Origin: Trichobilharzia szidati
Taxonomy: Eukaryota > Platyhelminthes > Trematoda > Strigeidida > Schistosomatidae
DNA length: 64,000 bases
Reading direction: 5' to 3'
NCBI GenBank assembly: GCA_944472155.2
Contig: OX235272.1
Span: 95,796,020 to 95,860,019, forward strand
Both the position numbers and the translations under genes were made by a program. The number at the start of each line of letters is the position of its first letter. Positions within the stretch are counted from its first letter, which is position 1. Positions 45,029-58,349 of this stretch are shown piece by piece. The notes under the pieces were generated by a model. It was not told the origin of the DNA. It ran no database searches and was given only the letters and a program-made list of their open reading frames with translations.

Positions 45029-45824
45029 ATGGTTAAATTCATAGTGGAAAAACAAGGTGACTCTCCATCTTCAATACTAGATTTAAATAAACCCAAAAAA
45101 TCTAAAGTCCATAAGCATCAAGATGATCTTAGACCTAACAACAGTAACGATAAAAGTATTTCTAGCATACTGTCAGAAAAGGTGAATGTTCTTAAGAAAT
45201 TGGCAGAAAGTATTAAAAATAAAGAAAAATACAGTTCTGTATCTACTGCTGAGAGTATGGATACGTCGTGCAATCTAAATGCATCTCAGAATGATACCAT
45301 GTTAAAGTCTCAAGTTTGTGAAACAGTTATTTTGAAAAAGCTAACAAACAGCAGCAAAAACAAACAAAAGTGTGATGAAAGTAGTAAAGTTAAATTCAAG
45401 AATAATACTGCTAACTCAGTAAAAACCAAAAAGCGGAAACATAATTATGATTCAGCATGCAATATTGAGAATGAAAATATTTCTAGTGATCACATCACAT
45501 CCCATAAATGCAATGAAACTAAACGTAGTAACACTGAAGGGGAAGTTAAGCGAAAGTGTAAGAAGCGAAAATTAGAACATGACTCTTCACTGGGACTTCA
45601 CAACCAAGGTGATTCCTTGACCAAGGCAGTTTCTAAAGGAACTCCAAAAAGTGAATTAAAGGATAAGATGACAGTTAAACATAAGTCATTGAAACCCAAA
45701 CATGCTATACAAAAATCAGAAATGAGAAAATGGTATCATGAGTGTGTTGATGAAGAATATTTTACCAGTGATGATGAAAGTGCAAGTGAAACCGAAACTT
45801 TCCAGGATAGAAGGTCAGTTTCGT

Positions 45825-45882
<58 letters not shown>

Positions 45883-48800
45883 TATATATAATTTCTTGTA
45901 TAGCTTGATAATGATGTCATTGCCTTCCTATGTATTACTTATGAATTCAGCGTTACTTTGGAAGTATGAGTAGAATGAATGGTTTTTCTGAAAATCTTTC
46001 CAATATTAATGTCAAAACAAAGCTTGGGTTTTGTAGTGTAGTTTGATTCCTTTAATCAATAAGTTTATATGGTGTAACGGAGTTTTGAGGAGTCCAGTGC
46101 TCACTGTCATGTTACAGTTAGGAACAGCAAATTTACACGACACAGTCGAAAAATAATCAAAGAAAGTTAAAAATTGCAGTTACGCAAAATATTAATTATT
46201 CCTGTGACCTTGACTGACTCACTGACTTATCAACTCAGCACTTTGCTCAAATCTAAAGCAGTTCAGTCCACCATACCTAAGAAAAGCATATAAAAGTAGC
46301 GAAAAGAAATGAAATTACAATGGACAAGAATGTACAGGGCAAAGAATAATTAGATGAAGACTAGTAAGAATTTTCAAAATCTGAATAATAACAAGGGGTG
46401 GTTACATCTCCATTTAGAACGGTTTCGAACCATCCCGCTAATAGTCTGCGAACATTGATGTCTGTCATCCTGAGGACCCCGATCAGGCAATATATACTTT
46501 CCCACATTGTTCGAAGTTTCTAAGTATCAGTGTGGCCACTCTTAACTCTTTTCCATCCTTATTCTGCTGACATTGTTTGTCGTGAAAAGGGTATGTCTTC
46601 ATGTCCTAGACACTTCAACTGGTATAAATTCAAAATGTCATCAGTTGATTTACCTTCCTAGCCACACACTACACCTAGACATATAGTTAATTACCATATA
46701 GCTCCGTCAGACACGAGAGATTGAACGATAGCACATACGATCAAAAGCCGACAATGTTTTACGTTCAAAACTTTTCTTGTGACATTTCTGACGCCTGGTT
46801 GAATTAAAGGGTAGTGCGGTGGTTAAGCGTAAAACAAAGCAAACTGGTTTACTAAGTAGCCTCTAACTTGACGAGGTGGCTGTGGCCATGTGCCTCAATG
46901 ACAAAGCGACACGAATGGTTGGAAAAAGTGTTTCTGCAGGTCCTACCATACCGGAAATGTTGTTAAGATAGCAGTTAGACTAAAAGTAGTTATGACTGTA
47001 GTGTCCGTCGTCTGAGGGAGAAGTCGTTTTGCTGGAAAATAGGGATGTGACAGAACTAAGGTGTTTCCATCGGTTGACCATCAGATCAGCTGTGTTGCCT
47101 CTCTACTTTGGAAAGGAGGGTTAGAAAAAGTCAACCTCAGAAATTGTGCATCTCAACTTAATTTGAAGCTGTCCGTGGCCAACAGTAAAGTCTTAATGGA
47201 GACACAACTTTAAAAGCAAACTCAAATGAGCCGTGTGTAACCAGCCTCAATAAGTTGTTCTTTGGGTTTTGCGGTTATGGAGGATTAGTTCTCCTTTGTT
47301 TCAGGAGTTCATAAATATTCCATAGTATGTGCACCCAGGAAGTAATAATCATTCACAAGCTTACATAAGCACACAAAGCTTTTCTGGTCATCAGTGGTCT
47401 GAAGTACATGACCATCAATAAGTAACTCCATATACCGAAAGTATGTATGTTGGCGTGTGAAAACTTCATAAGGAACCAACATATTACAAATGATACAAAC
47501 CTGTGAAGTAGTCAGCGCAATTAACTACTGTGTAGAAGGTGTTTATGTATACTAGTCCTAATGCATAAGAAAGGTGAAAACTCATTCCAAACGTGTTTAG
47601 ATTTTCAGGATATCTGGCATCTGGGCAATGCTTTTTAAGGATAATGGGTGGATTCCCTGGAATTCACGGTTTACTGAAGTCGTCTCCATCAGCAACTACA
47701 AACCATTATTGTTGTTATTAGATGGTTGGAGGCAAACGGCAGGAAGTCTTGGATCTAGGTTTCGTGCTTGTTGGCACCCGTCAGCAAGGCGTACCTGAAA
47801 TGAGTTCCTTCGAGATTGCAGATGCGAAATCTGGGTCCACATCATCCTGCTGACTGCCTCCAGCCATCCCATAACAATTCTGAATACATCATGATGGCCA
47901 CATTGCAAGCTTGACTGACAGGATTCAGTCTGCATCAAACAAAGGACTAGATGCATGACACTAGTTACTGCCTGATCAAAGTATGAACTACTATGTTGAA
48001 ACAGTAATTTCTGAAATTCGTTTATATTTTATCTAACCAAATAAGACATCAAAAACAAAGAAATGTCATAGGACAAAACGCTACTGAATATGGTATTATT
48101 TGCTCTCTGGTTTTGTGAGTATCATTGGAATTATGACTACTGTATTTTGCAAATTTATGAAGGTTGTTATAACTATTCTATTGTCTCTGTTTTGTCGTCT
48201 TTTTTAAGCCTACAACGCCAGCATCGACAACTGTCTAATGAACGCCTAACGAGGACACTATTTGTTGGGAATTTACCGCCTAATATAAATAAAAAGAGAC
48301 TAGAAAAATTGTTTAATAGAGTACTAAAAAAGGATGAAGTTGCAGCTGCTTCGAAGTGTCTTGTTGAATCTATTCGATTTCGTGGTGCTATCCCTGTTAC
48401 TGGTGGTACCAGTAAACGTGCACGAAAACTTGCAGCTATTAAAGGCGAATTTTCAGGTATAGTTTGTGAATGCGTGTTTTTATCGCTCAGCGTATAGTAT
48501 GCATATTCTAATTTATTTTAATACTGCAGACAGTATTATTTAAGAGCAATGTGTTTTCCGCCCGTTCATAGCTTCTTCAGTAATGCGGACTCCCTGTATT
48601 CAGAATTTCTCAACAATAGCCGAATATCCGTACCTCCCAAAAAACTACAAAACTATGTATTTTCATGAAGGTTGTATTTGAGCGACCTCAAAAAGTTGCC
48701 AGTCGGACTTTTGATCAGAAGAACTGCTAATGTGTACTTTTGAAATACGCCAGTAAGGTTTTTCGATGTCAGTCTCCAACAAATAGACTTCCAAGTTATT

Positions 48801-51800
48801 TTAACTGACAGATTAGAAGACTCTATCAGCATAGTGTTTCAGTTTGCCATGCTTTCTTCCTGCACTTTAAACAGAAAGCAGTAACAAGGAAGACATTGAA
48901 ATGAATATAATGTAAGAATCGTAGTTGGTTTCAGTACAAAAGGAGAAAAGATAAACCAAGTGAAAAGTATGATATTAAAAGTGAGAAGATAAAATGTAAA
49001 TGCATCCGCGTCACTGAGGTCAGTCTCCAATCGTATTACCTAGAGTCTAACTATAGGTTCGTGTTATTGCGTTGACTCGAACCAGGTAACCTACACTGAC
49101 TGGTTGACTGACGTTAAACTGCGCGTAGAAGTCACTTCAGTTGGCATATGGGGTGAAAGAACAAGTGGAATAATACTACAACAATGTACATATATGGCTG
49201 TGGGGCAGACAAAAACAAAATGAAGATCAGTGAACATGTATAAAATTTAGGAGACAACAAACAATAAATACAATCTGAATAATCTTGAATGATTTCAAGG
49301 CGTGTCACTATGATATTCTAATTATTAATTCTTGAAGTCCTGCGGATTTCAGTGTAGTAACTTCTTCTGTACGCAACTCATACAAATAACTAAAGATTTC
49401 CTTCGGCCTCACCACCGGCAACCCTTTGCCAGTTTGTTCACTTTGAGAGATGTGTTTCTACGCCTTCCGGTTAACTGCTTAAGTTCAGTCACATTTCTTC
49501 AGGTAGTTACTCATAGATGAAACTACTCCTCGTTTACGAATAGGGAGTAAAGTGGTGGAATGTGTTTACCACTTGGCATATCTTGGGAGTCATGCCAACT
49601 GACAAAATCTCAGTGCGGATAGAAAAGGTTAGTATGGCATTCACCTAGCTTGCGTCATCTTTGGCCCAGACTTATTGTCTATCTATCCACCTAAGAAAGT
49701 GCGGGCTATACGTCAGTTCTCTTCGTCATACTTGGTGGTTGTCATATTTAACGGTTAACAGTGGGACAAAGAAAGTCCTTGACTGTGTGTTCGAACCACA
49801 TCGGGAGGTATAGGCTGTCTAGTCGAGTGTTCTCAAGATGTTAAGAATCAATATGTCTGGAGACTCTCGGTGAGAAATTCATTTGAGGTTGGTAATTAGT
49901 ATATCACTGAAAAAACTTCCCCATAAACGAACTCAGCTCAGTTTAAATCCCTTTATCTAGACACTGGTAAAGTGTCCAACTCTTCCCAACTCTCTTTTTC
50001 GTGAGTCTGTGAAGTCTACAATTTGAAAATGTTCAAGATGTTGAGTTCATACTCTTCATCGATACATGATAACATTGGTGATTTCAAGCCAGAGAAATAT
50101 GGTAAACGTATTTCTTAGTTTATAAAGTCTTCCAAACTTGGGTTCAATATGTCCCCGCCTGCTAACTCTAACCACCCAGTATCACTTCAAATTGTACAGG
50201 AATAAGACGTTTCCCAGTTGGGGGAATACATGGCACACTTTAATGTTAGAATCGCGACTAGACGAAATAGCACCATAGTAACCAGTCACGGTGTGTTTCT
50301 GCATATATTTTAGCATAATACACCGTTCATAAACATTGAGAGAACTATGTCTTAAGTTGTCTTTGCAAACAATATTTTTATGAAAGTTCTTGGAATCGAT
50401 CAACGATATAATTTCACTTGATATACAGAAATACCATGAAAGATATGACCGACTAATGAAGCTATAAGTTAGATTCAAACTGCCGGATTGCCTTGTGGGT
50501 GATTATTAGTTAAGGTGTTTATTTAATACGTCGTCATAGTATAGTATATCTAGGGCAAATCTCCTTAATTAAAGTTAATGAGGATGTCAAAGGCAAGATC
50601 GGAAATGCAAGACAAACCTTCGTTAATCAGAAACGTGTATCAAAATCTACTGCACTGAACATAAAGAAAAAGATCCAGATTTTCAGCACTTATGTTAAGT
50701 CAGTCAGTGGCTTCTATATAGCGCGTCACGAAGAGGATCTCCAACGGTCTGCAGACTTTTATCAGTAGCTGCCTTCTCTCTATACTGAAAATCAGACGGT
50801 CTGAAAGCATAAGCAATAAGGAGCTCTGACAGGCGACAAACCAAACAAGAGTGGAAAAAAAGTGGAAATAGGTTGGACACATACTGAGCAAATCGTTGTT
50901 AGTGACATCACCTGCCAAACCCTCCAGTGTAACCCGAATGGGGAACGAGAAGTTAGTCGTCCGAGGTTGACATGGAGGAGATAATTACTTACGCATAGTC
51001 GTGGAGCCAGCTGAAAAAGACTGCAGCTAAATGGAGTTGTGCTACTGAAGATCTATGCTGTACTCGGAACCCAAAGGAATAATAATCAATTGAAAACAGT
51101 TTAGCAAACCTAACTGAGGGACTAGCTTGTAATCAGGTTAACTAGTCTCCCTTCAATTCGTACTCTTTAATTTTCAATGCATATCACAATAAAATGCTCA
51201 CTAAATATTATGTAGATATATAATTATATATATATATATGAATTTTGCTATCACTTCACTCAATTATACTATCAAGTGTTTGATAATTCATTATCTCATT
51301 TTTCTAACAATTAGGCGTGTCCAAATTTCGTATTGGTTATGTTGTACTAACTTCTAAAATTGGCATACAGGCAGCTCTTACCTTGAATGGATGCTGTTTG
51401 AACTCAAATGGTGCTGTTTTTAACCCTGAAGAATCGACTGGTGATGCAACAGATTCAACCAATCAAGATTGTAAATATCATATTCGAGTTGACTGTGCAA
51501 TAAAGAATAAAACGAACTATAAACCGGATAATTGTGTTTTCTTAGGAAATCTACCATTCGATTGTACTGAAGAAGAGGTTAGCGTATATTTAGCTTAATT
51601 ATTGTATTTTTTGTTGTCTTATAGTTTACTAACATTCACTGTATTAAGAAGTGAAGTTATTTGGGAATGATACAAACAGAACCTGTGTTAAACTTCTTGC
51701 TTAAGCTGACCACTTACGGTTATAATCTTATGCATCATCATCACGAAAAGATGAAACGAAAAGAATAAAACAAGATTATCGAATGAAAATACGCCTTTGA

Positions 51801-53896
51801 ACGGTTCTTCGATAACTATGTAACAACTAAAGCGAATATTTGGTGGATGGTGAGTACCAGTGGGATGCAGCATGCATATTTTGTTCCTTTTAGGAATAAA
51901 TAGAGGACTTCGCGCCTAAAAAAAACTTACTTCAGGGTGTTTAACTTCTTAGCTTTGTTAACAGCCTTTCTCTGAGATATATTACAATGAATAAACAGAA
52001 AGCCTCTACTATTGGGTTCAAAATTCGAACATGAAGTGGAGATGTGGCTTACTGATTCTAGTAATCGGTTTCCAACCTATTTGTCCCGGGTTCTGGTCCC
52101 TCTTCACCAACTTCAGACTCTGGAATTAACCGAATTCTAACTAACATGCACGAATAACACACTGCCGTAGTCATCATTCTTATCTTAATTATCCTTATAA
52201 AGCCGGTTCTGATTTTGTCTATATTACTAATCTTGATCCAAGATAATGTATCTTGCAGTGTTATTTAGTGTTCACACCGACAACTATGTCATATAGTACA
52301 TAAATATTAATAATCAACTAGTTAAACGATGAGAAAGATATGTAAAGAATGAATCACAGGCATCTGAGTACTTCACTTTTATTATCGTCCAGCCTTTTAG
52401 AAGTGAAGATTTCACTTCTGGACAATGCGATTTCAACTTTTTTCTTATTTACTGGACCAGTATCAATTATACCTTAATTTCTGTGTCTTTTTTGAAAAGT
52501 GATACTAAAGTAATGACATTCTTCTTTACACCATTGTAAAGGGTATGTCTTAATATCAGTAAAAAGTTTGAGCATTGTGGATACGGTATGTCTTAAGTTT
52601 ATTAGTAGCAGACATACTTAGAAAGTTGGTAACGTAAATCTGTGGACGATGCATTCACTGTGCTGAAATCTAAAATAATCTTTGAGTTCTTCACACATAT
52701 AAATTCAGTTCAAAAATGTATGAAAATCCTTAAGAAAAATAAGAGTAGTAACGGAAATAATGGAAATAACATCAATAGTAAAAAAACTCAAAACCTCGAA
52801 AGTACTGCCATATAAATTCGAAATATCAGAAGCGCTCTGTAGGATTCTTAGTAAAGATGGAATTATTGTGGCATTTAAACCAACCAGCTCACTGAAAAAC
52901 AAACTTTGTCGGCTTAAGGTCGCGATAGATCCAACTAGGATAAGTTTTATAATTTACTAAATATCATGCAATCATTGTGAGGTCAATTACATAAGTCAAA
53001 CTAGTAAGCCGAGGTCAGTTAGACTATCTAGATCTAGGATGATCGACCCTGATAAATTAAGTAATTTGGAAAAAAGTGCAGCCATTGCAATGCATTCACT
53101 TGCTGCACGTCATCACACAACAGAGTAAAAATAGCAATAGGTAATACAGTTGGGCGAAGAGAAAGGTTAGTCACGCAATCTTTGTTCATCGAATGAACAC
53201 CAGACACATGAAATTGAAATGGCTCAACACCTACATAAGAAATGTGGAGAACCGCAACAAAAAAAGGAGGCAGTAAGATTAGGAAGTTGTATGAGAATAC
53301 AATAATGTGATTTTGAGCAACAAATTGTGCTCGAAACATCATCCAGTAAGGAATACTGTATCACTCACTGTGTATTACATCAAATAAACTTTTCTAATAT
53401 GGGATTATACCATAGTGGCTAAATTCTACTCCTACATTACTGATATATAATGTTTAGGCATTAATTGCCACGTATAACCTCATCAATTTACTCTACTGAA
53501 TTATTTTCCTTTATCTTCCATTTTATCCTTTAGATTTACAATGCTTTATCTTCATTAGGCTCATTGGCCAGTGTACGCTTAATCCGTGATAATCAAACTG
53601 GTGCAGTACGTGGATTCGGTTATGCAACATTCACTGATCCATCCTACATACCATTGGCTATACGTGCATCGAATACATTGACTGTACGTGGACGACCGAT
53701 AAGAATTTTTGAGTGTAAAACAAAAAAACCAAAGAAAAATAAAATTAAGGCATCATATGTTCACCAATCGAATTCCACCGATAAAAAAACACCGATTACT
53801 ACTTCTTATTCAACTAAAAATATGAAAAAGAAGACAAAAAAGACGAAAGAGAAAAAGGTCAAAAAACGTGAAGGCAAACACAAAGTGAAAAAATGA
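45029..53896 (+). CDS. RBM34: RBM34/Nop12-type two-RRM nucleolar protein, complete
   Basis: Four exons: 45029-45813, 48209-48456, 51315-51577 and 53534-53896; total 1659 nt, 552 aa. Every junction is GT-AG and frame-consistent. Exon 1 encodes a lysine/serine-rich N-terminus (nuclear and low complexity) ending in acidic EEYFTSDDESASETE. RRM1 starts at about residue 278 (TLFVGNLPPN), has the family's long inserted loop (VESIRFRGAIPVTGG, SKRARKLAAIKGEFS) and continues in exon 3 (SKFRIGYVVL ... YHIRVDC). RRM2 starts at about 418 (CVFLGNLPFDCTEEE) and has RNP1 RGFGYATF at 458-465. The tail is a run of lysines. RBM34 and yeast Nop12 act in the nucleolus in large-subunit rRNA maturation (family knowledge). 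It is longer than human RBM34 because of exon 1. An AG acceptor near 44961 could be a 5' UTR or trans-splice site. Introns carry RTE, other LINE and Penelope-like relics. Confidence 0.92.
45828..45879. repeat. (TA)n microsatellite at the start of RBM34 intron 1
   Basis: About 26 TA units beginning 15 bases after the exon 1 donor (GTCAGT at 45814). It produces a spurious in-frame YIYIYI extension of the exon 1 ORF. Confidence 0.95.
46860..47060 (+). repeat. Interspersed repeat, LINE leader-like, second copy
   Basis: CTCTAACTTGACGAGGTGGC and TGCAGGTCCTACCATACC, then GATAGCAGTTAGACTAAAAG match the repeat at 42130-42285. In RBM34 intron 1. Confidence 0.5.
47696..47960 (-). repeat. Unclassified interspersed repeat with microsatellite tail
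   Basis: On the minus strand a GC-richer block (86-codon ORF) ends CCTCCAACCATCTAATAAC followed by AACAATAATGG, a tail pattern like that of non-LTR elements or SINEs. I cannot assign the body to a family. Confidence 0.4.
49540..49860 (+). pseudogene. LINE ORF2 C-terminal relic
   Basis: VECVYHLAYLGSHAN, then QNLSADRKG (ISVRIEKA expected), then FSSSYLVVVI and RTTSGGIGCLVECSQDV follow the order of a LINE RT C-terminus (YLGS motif, thumb, HRCLR region). Several stops. Related to 59540-60020 rather than to the RTE relics with the GGAACTCAAGG terminus. Confidence 0.5.
50575..51095 (+). mobile_element. RTE relic, 3' end, in RBM34 intron 2
   Basis: VKGKIGNARQTFVNQKRVSK, STALNIKKKIQIFSTYVKSV then decayed thumb sequence and the RTE terminus CTGTACTCGGAACCCAAAGG followed by AATAATAATC. 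Same family as the copy at 30305-34135; 5'-truncated as usual for LINEs. Confidence 0.72.
52720..53130 (+). mobile_element. Penelope-like endonuclease relic in RBM34 intron 3
   Basis: KVLPYKFEISEALCRILSKD, GIIVAFKPTSSLKNKLCRLK and, after a stop, ISCNHCEVNYISQTSKPRSV match the linker and GIY-YIG block of the relic at 7150-7380. The RT part is absent. Confidence 0.72.
53131..53345 (-). repeat. Penelope-associated repeat, inverted relative to the endonuclease
   Basis: The reverse complement matches the sequence on both sides of the Gypsy element (34845-34943 and 40092-40240). The 102-codon minus ORF is incidental. Confidence 0.55.
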
Positions 53897-54002
53897 AACT
53901 GTATTATTGAAATAACGTAACCATTGTATAGTCTCCTGTCATCTTACTACTCTCTTAATCTATCGACTATTACATTAAAGGAGTAATCAGCATGTACATA
54001 TG

Positions 54003-54028
54003 AATAAAAGTGCATTATATTTAATAAA
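54003..54028 (+). terminator. RBM34: RBM34 polyadenylation signals
   Basis: AATAAA at 54003-54008 and again at 54023-54028, 107-132 bases after the stop codon, followed by an A-rich run. Confidence 0.55.
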
Positions 54029-54099
54029 AAAAATTAAACAGTAGTTTTGACCTTTTTAAACAACTGATGCTACCTGTACAGTGTCAATAATCATTATGT

Positions 54100-55800
54100 G
54101 TATCGTTGACATTCTTTGTGTGTGTGTGTGCTGAGCTTATATTTCAAAGCATAAATTGTCTTATAACAAGGTGGAAATAGTACAAACTAACCTTTCATGT
54201 TTACAGATTATCATTTCACCAAAACCAAATGATATTGATAACCAATCATGTTTGACTTTGGTTTAAAGTACACCGACAAGGTGGGTGATAGCCCATTTTA
54301 TTAGTATTGATGACAAATTCCCTAATCAACTTAAGCGTATGGTCTGGTTTATCTAGCTTAAAGTTCTTGATCTAATCTTGTTACCGTGTCGTACAGTCCA
54401 TCACACATTTAAGGCATATCTCAAATGTTTGATCTTTGGTTTACGGTAAAAGGCATGGCACTAAGTCATTCAAAATGCATAGAGACCATTATTCTACTGT
54501 ATTTGAATAACCTAGCAACAACTGGGAGACCACCAGGCTGGATCTTTTCGAATCTTTCTTTAATTTCGTTGAATGCTGACATTGGTCGTAAAAAAGTCTT
54601 AATCCAGCTATTGACTGTTAATCTTTATGACTGTTTGTTCTATTTAACAAATAACAATTATTTAAAACAATTAGTTCCCTTTATGAATTTAGACAAAGCA
54701 ATAAGAAGACGTAATTTGTCTGAATCGTGTAATGTATTTGCGCAACACATTTCGAACAATCTTATCACACACGGACTTGTCATAGGAATAGATATGAAAT
54801 TAATAAAGAGTTAACGGGTGAGAAAATAGACTTAGGTCAAGTTGAAAGGACATATTGAAGGTCAAAATAACAATAAAGATCCCTAAACCAAATAACAGAG
54901 GTATTAGTACATCTACCTTGGCTGGTATCAAAACAAGGTTTACCAAGGAAGGTTTAGTGCGATAAAGAATTGTTGTTTTGAACACACAAAGGTGGTTTAA
55001 ACTTTCTAATTGCCAGCTAGGGCTTCCATAAACTTTAGGATACGCCCTCCCCCAAACACGTTTTATAGATAGGTTTAAAAGATGTATTAACGTCAATTTT
55101 ATGTCCTGTCTCTATAATATGTTTCGCAATAGAGGAGCTAGGTCTCCTGTTCTCACCATTAGTGGGTTCTGAAGATTCTATTTGCTTCTGGAGCCATTTA
55201 GGAATATGCTCTGAAGCCAGCCCTTATTTGCAGAGATCGATGAGTCCTCCCTAAATAATTTGAGCATGATTGGTGGGGTCAAGATTGATTATAAGTGAAG
55301 TTGAATTCAAACAAGTTTACTCTAATTTATCTGAGTAACTTAGCGACGTGTCTTGTGCTGTTAGGCTGTAATTATTACATTTTTATTACCTCGCACCAGT
55401 TACCATATCTAGCCAGAATTCAGCAGTTCAGACACTTCAATAATTGGTTGAAGCTGTTATGATAAGCCAATTGTGTAGGTTCAACACATTTCTTCAACAG
55501 CCTGAGTCTAGTCTCAGACTTATGAAGCCACATATTTCAAGTCCTTTCATACCATAGGATTTGAGTCGTTCAATGACTGAAAGTGTTCTTTGAAAATGAA
55601 TAAAACTGGCTACAAGAGTGCAAAGAAATCACTTCGAGGAGTATGTGTTATAACAAAATAGGAAATAGATATTTACAGTATGCTTAATATTTTGAGGAGG
55701 GAAAGGAGAAATACGATAATATAAGAGTAGGACTTGGACACCTAGCTGTATGTTATTTCATATTAGTTTGTCTATTACAAATATCACAGAGTGGAACAGT
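54100..55800. other. Intergenic, no gene recognised
   Basis: Contains a (TG)n tract near 54118-54131, a 129-codon plus ORF (54425-54814) and a 98-codon minus ORF (54800-55096), neither with a recognisable domain. Near 55800-55840, ACACAATTTATTGTTCATAA resembles the Penelope-associated repeat at 34870. Confidence 0.4.
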
Positions 55801-55999
55801 ACACAATTTATTGTTCATAAACATATCAATATTGAGATTTGGTCCTCATCGTTCTAATTTTATTTCCATTGTTCTCCTAATAGTATTATAACTTTCAAGA
55901 CATCCAAAAAAGTGTTTTGCATCATTCCTATTGCGCGCACATTAATTTGCTCCAGATTCCTGTAAAATTAGAAAACTCCAACAACATCAACCTGAAATG

Positions 56000-56480
56000 G
56001 GTTTGGAAATCTTCTGCACTCAGCATAAAGAACAAGATTCGAATTTTCAACTCAAATGTGAAGTTAGTTATTCTATATGGGTCTGAAACCTGGCGCGTTA
56101 TGAAAACGATTTCCAACAGGTTACAGACTTTTATCAATAGCTGCCTTCGTTTCATACTGAAGATCAAAAGGCCGGTAAGAAAGAATTAGCAACAAGAAAC
56201 TCTGGAAACAAACCAACCAAGAACCATTTGCTGAACAAATATGCAGAGGAAAATGGGGATGGATTGGGCACATTCTGAGGAGGCCGTTGAATGATATCAC
56301 GCACCAGACCCTCGAGCAGAATCCCGATGGGAAGTGACTAGTGGGTCGTCCAAGGGCGACACTGAGGAGACTGTGGGAGGATCGTGGGCCCAGCTGAAGA
56401 AGACAATAGAAGATAGAACAAAGTGGAGATGTGTTGTTGAAGCCCTATGTTCCACTCGGAACCGAAGGGAATAATAATAA
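56000..56480 (+). mobile_element. RTE relic, 3' end
   Basis: KIRIFNSNVKLVILYGSETW and RLQTFINSCLRFILKIKRP are the RTE RT C-terminus, followed by decayed WGWIGH-type sequence and the terminus GAAGCCCTATGTTCCACTCGG, AACCGAAGGG then AATAATAATAATGG. The cleanest copy of the family's 3' end in the window. Confidence 0.82.
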
Positions 56481-56484
56481 TGGT

Positions 56485-57535
56485 AACAAAAAGAGATAAC
56501 GCAGTAGGTATCAAGGATGTAGTGTTACATTTGGTATCACTACGAACACTGAATTGTATTCAAGACATCAACCAGTAAATATTGCTGTTTCACCGTGATA
56601 TGTCTAATGAACGACATGGTATGGACTAATATGCGATAAATTTTGCTAAAGAACTATCCACACCAACCGTCATTTACTTTTTTCACCATCCTTAAGTTTC
56701 TTTGAATAAATGCCTGTCTCAGTTACCGTCGCATGTTGGATTTGTTGATCTTTGGGTGTAAGTTACTTATATCCGAGCTGTATTCATTGATGTACCTCCA
56801 CAAACAAGTCAAGTGTTTTCGTAAACACTTCACTTGAATAATCCTTTGACATTATTTATGATGAAAACATCCAACATTTTTGTGCGTATAAAACTAAGAG
56901 TACATGGTCCTCGTGAAAAGCAAAAAACAGCGTATTCTCCGTCGAATAAGGAGTCAGGTATCTCTACAGTACCATAGATGACATCAGTTTACAATTACTA
57001 TGCAACTGTCACATTAGCAGTTCTCTAGTGAAGATGTAACTTAGACACAAATGAAGTGACTCAACAAATTTCACTTCCTATTGTTAAGTTTACCTCAGTA
57101 TAAACCAGTCTTGCAGTGTAAACTGATGTCAAACATGCTCAAGGCGTTCAATAGACTTCGGTAGCATATTCACTCAAAAGACCTATTTCGATTGCATGTC
57201 TCAGGCTAACGAAAAGCCTTCCAGACAAGACTGATTCATGATGTGTTTTGGGTGATTATAGTCATTTCCATTAACATATATAAATGTAAAAAAATTAATC
57301 AGAAGTGGCGACGGGAGACACGTCCTTAGGATGTCACCGGTTGTCGATCACTCGCAAGTGACATATCTTTCCATGTGTTACACAGCTGCATGACTTCTTT
57401 GAGAAAACCTTTGAAGCCTAGGAATAAGATACGTGTGAAGAAACTATAAGGACAACTCTGTGCTAATGTGAAGTCTAAAGTATGTATTGATGTGATACTA
57501 ATCAGTCCTGAATTCTACTTGCGATCGGGATCAGG
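56485..57535. other. No feature recognised
   Basis: AT-rich intergenic sequence. Confidence 0.4.
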
Positions 57536-57625
57536 CTCAGGGTATCTACAGCTTAAGGGTCTCAAACTAGGACGAGACAACTGTCCAGTGTTCTGCCTAG
57601 TTTCCAGTAGTTCTCTAAATGTTGT
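57536..57625 (+). mobile_element. Hammerhead-ribozyme SINE (Sm-alpha type), copy 4, decayed
   Basis: CTTAAGG, GTCTCAAACTAGGAC, GAGACAACTGTC and CAGTG follow the hammerhead order of the copy at 790-835. The core has two changes (CTGAAGA expected) and GAAA is GAGA, so it is inactive. The tRNA head is barely recognisable. Confidence 0.55.
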
Positions 57626-58349
57626 CGGTTCGGTATGAAACTACATCTTGATATCAATGAAATCTTCACAATCCGAATGTTTAAAAATATCTGAATTATA
57701 CTGAGTAATATTTTTGAATAGGATGAAGCAAATTTACTTACGTAGGATATTTCTAAGTCCAACCCGCTCCCCCATTCCTAAAGCGAATGACACTTGAACT
57801 TCATGATGGCCTACTAATGAAACTTCCAGTGGGATGCTGAATTCGTCTTATCTCATTATATTATCCGATAACCACAATAACTGATAATACCAGTTAATAT
57901 AATTAATAGTAAGGCAGACTCTTGAGTTAAGTATTAGGATTGCAAAAATAATTTGTGATGTTTTATTGTTTATAGACAGAAAGAAGACTAAAAGAAAAAG
58001 AAATTTAGCTAAGGAATTTTAGAATAATAAATATTTCAAATTCATTCACTGAAAATACCACACTATAATTTTTGTCTGTCTGAATACTTTATCATTAAGT
58101 TTGAGTTAGCTAGCACAAACTGCAGATTTCATGCTTATTTCTTCTAATTCTATTTCTCACTGGAAGTACATGTGTTGCAAGACAAAAATATTGGAAATCG
58201 CATTCTGTTTAGTATCATTGTATGGAATAAAGTGATTATTATTATTACCAATTGTTCCCTAGAAAGCTATAAACACCAGATATTTCTATTTTAGGTCAAT
58301 TTTCATTCCCCGTAGATTGATTATGTACTACCGAAATGCTCGGTGTATG

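Noticed and set aside
54425..54814. 129-codon plus-strand ORF downstream of RBM34
   Set aside because: No recognisable domain, no coding-like composition and no defined exon borders; long ORFs are not rare at this scale.
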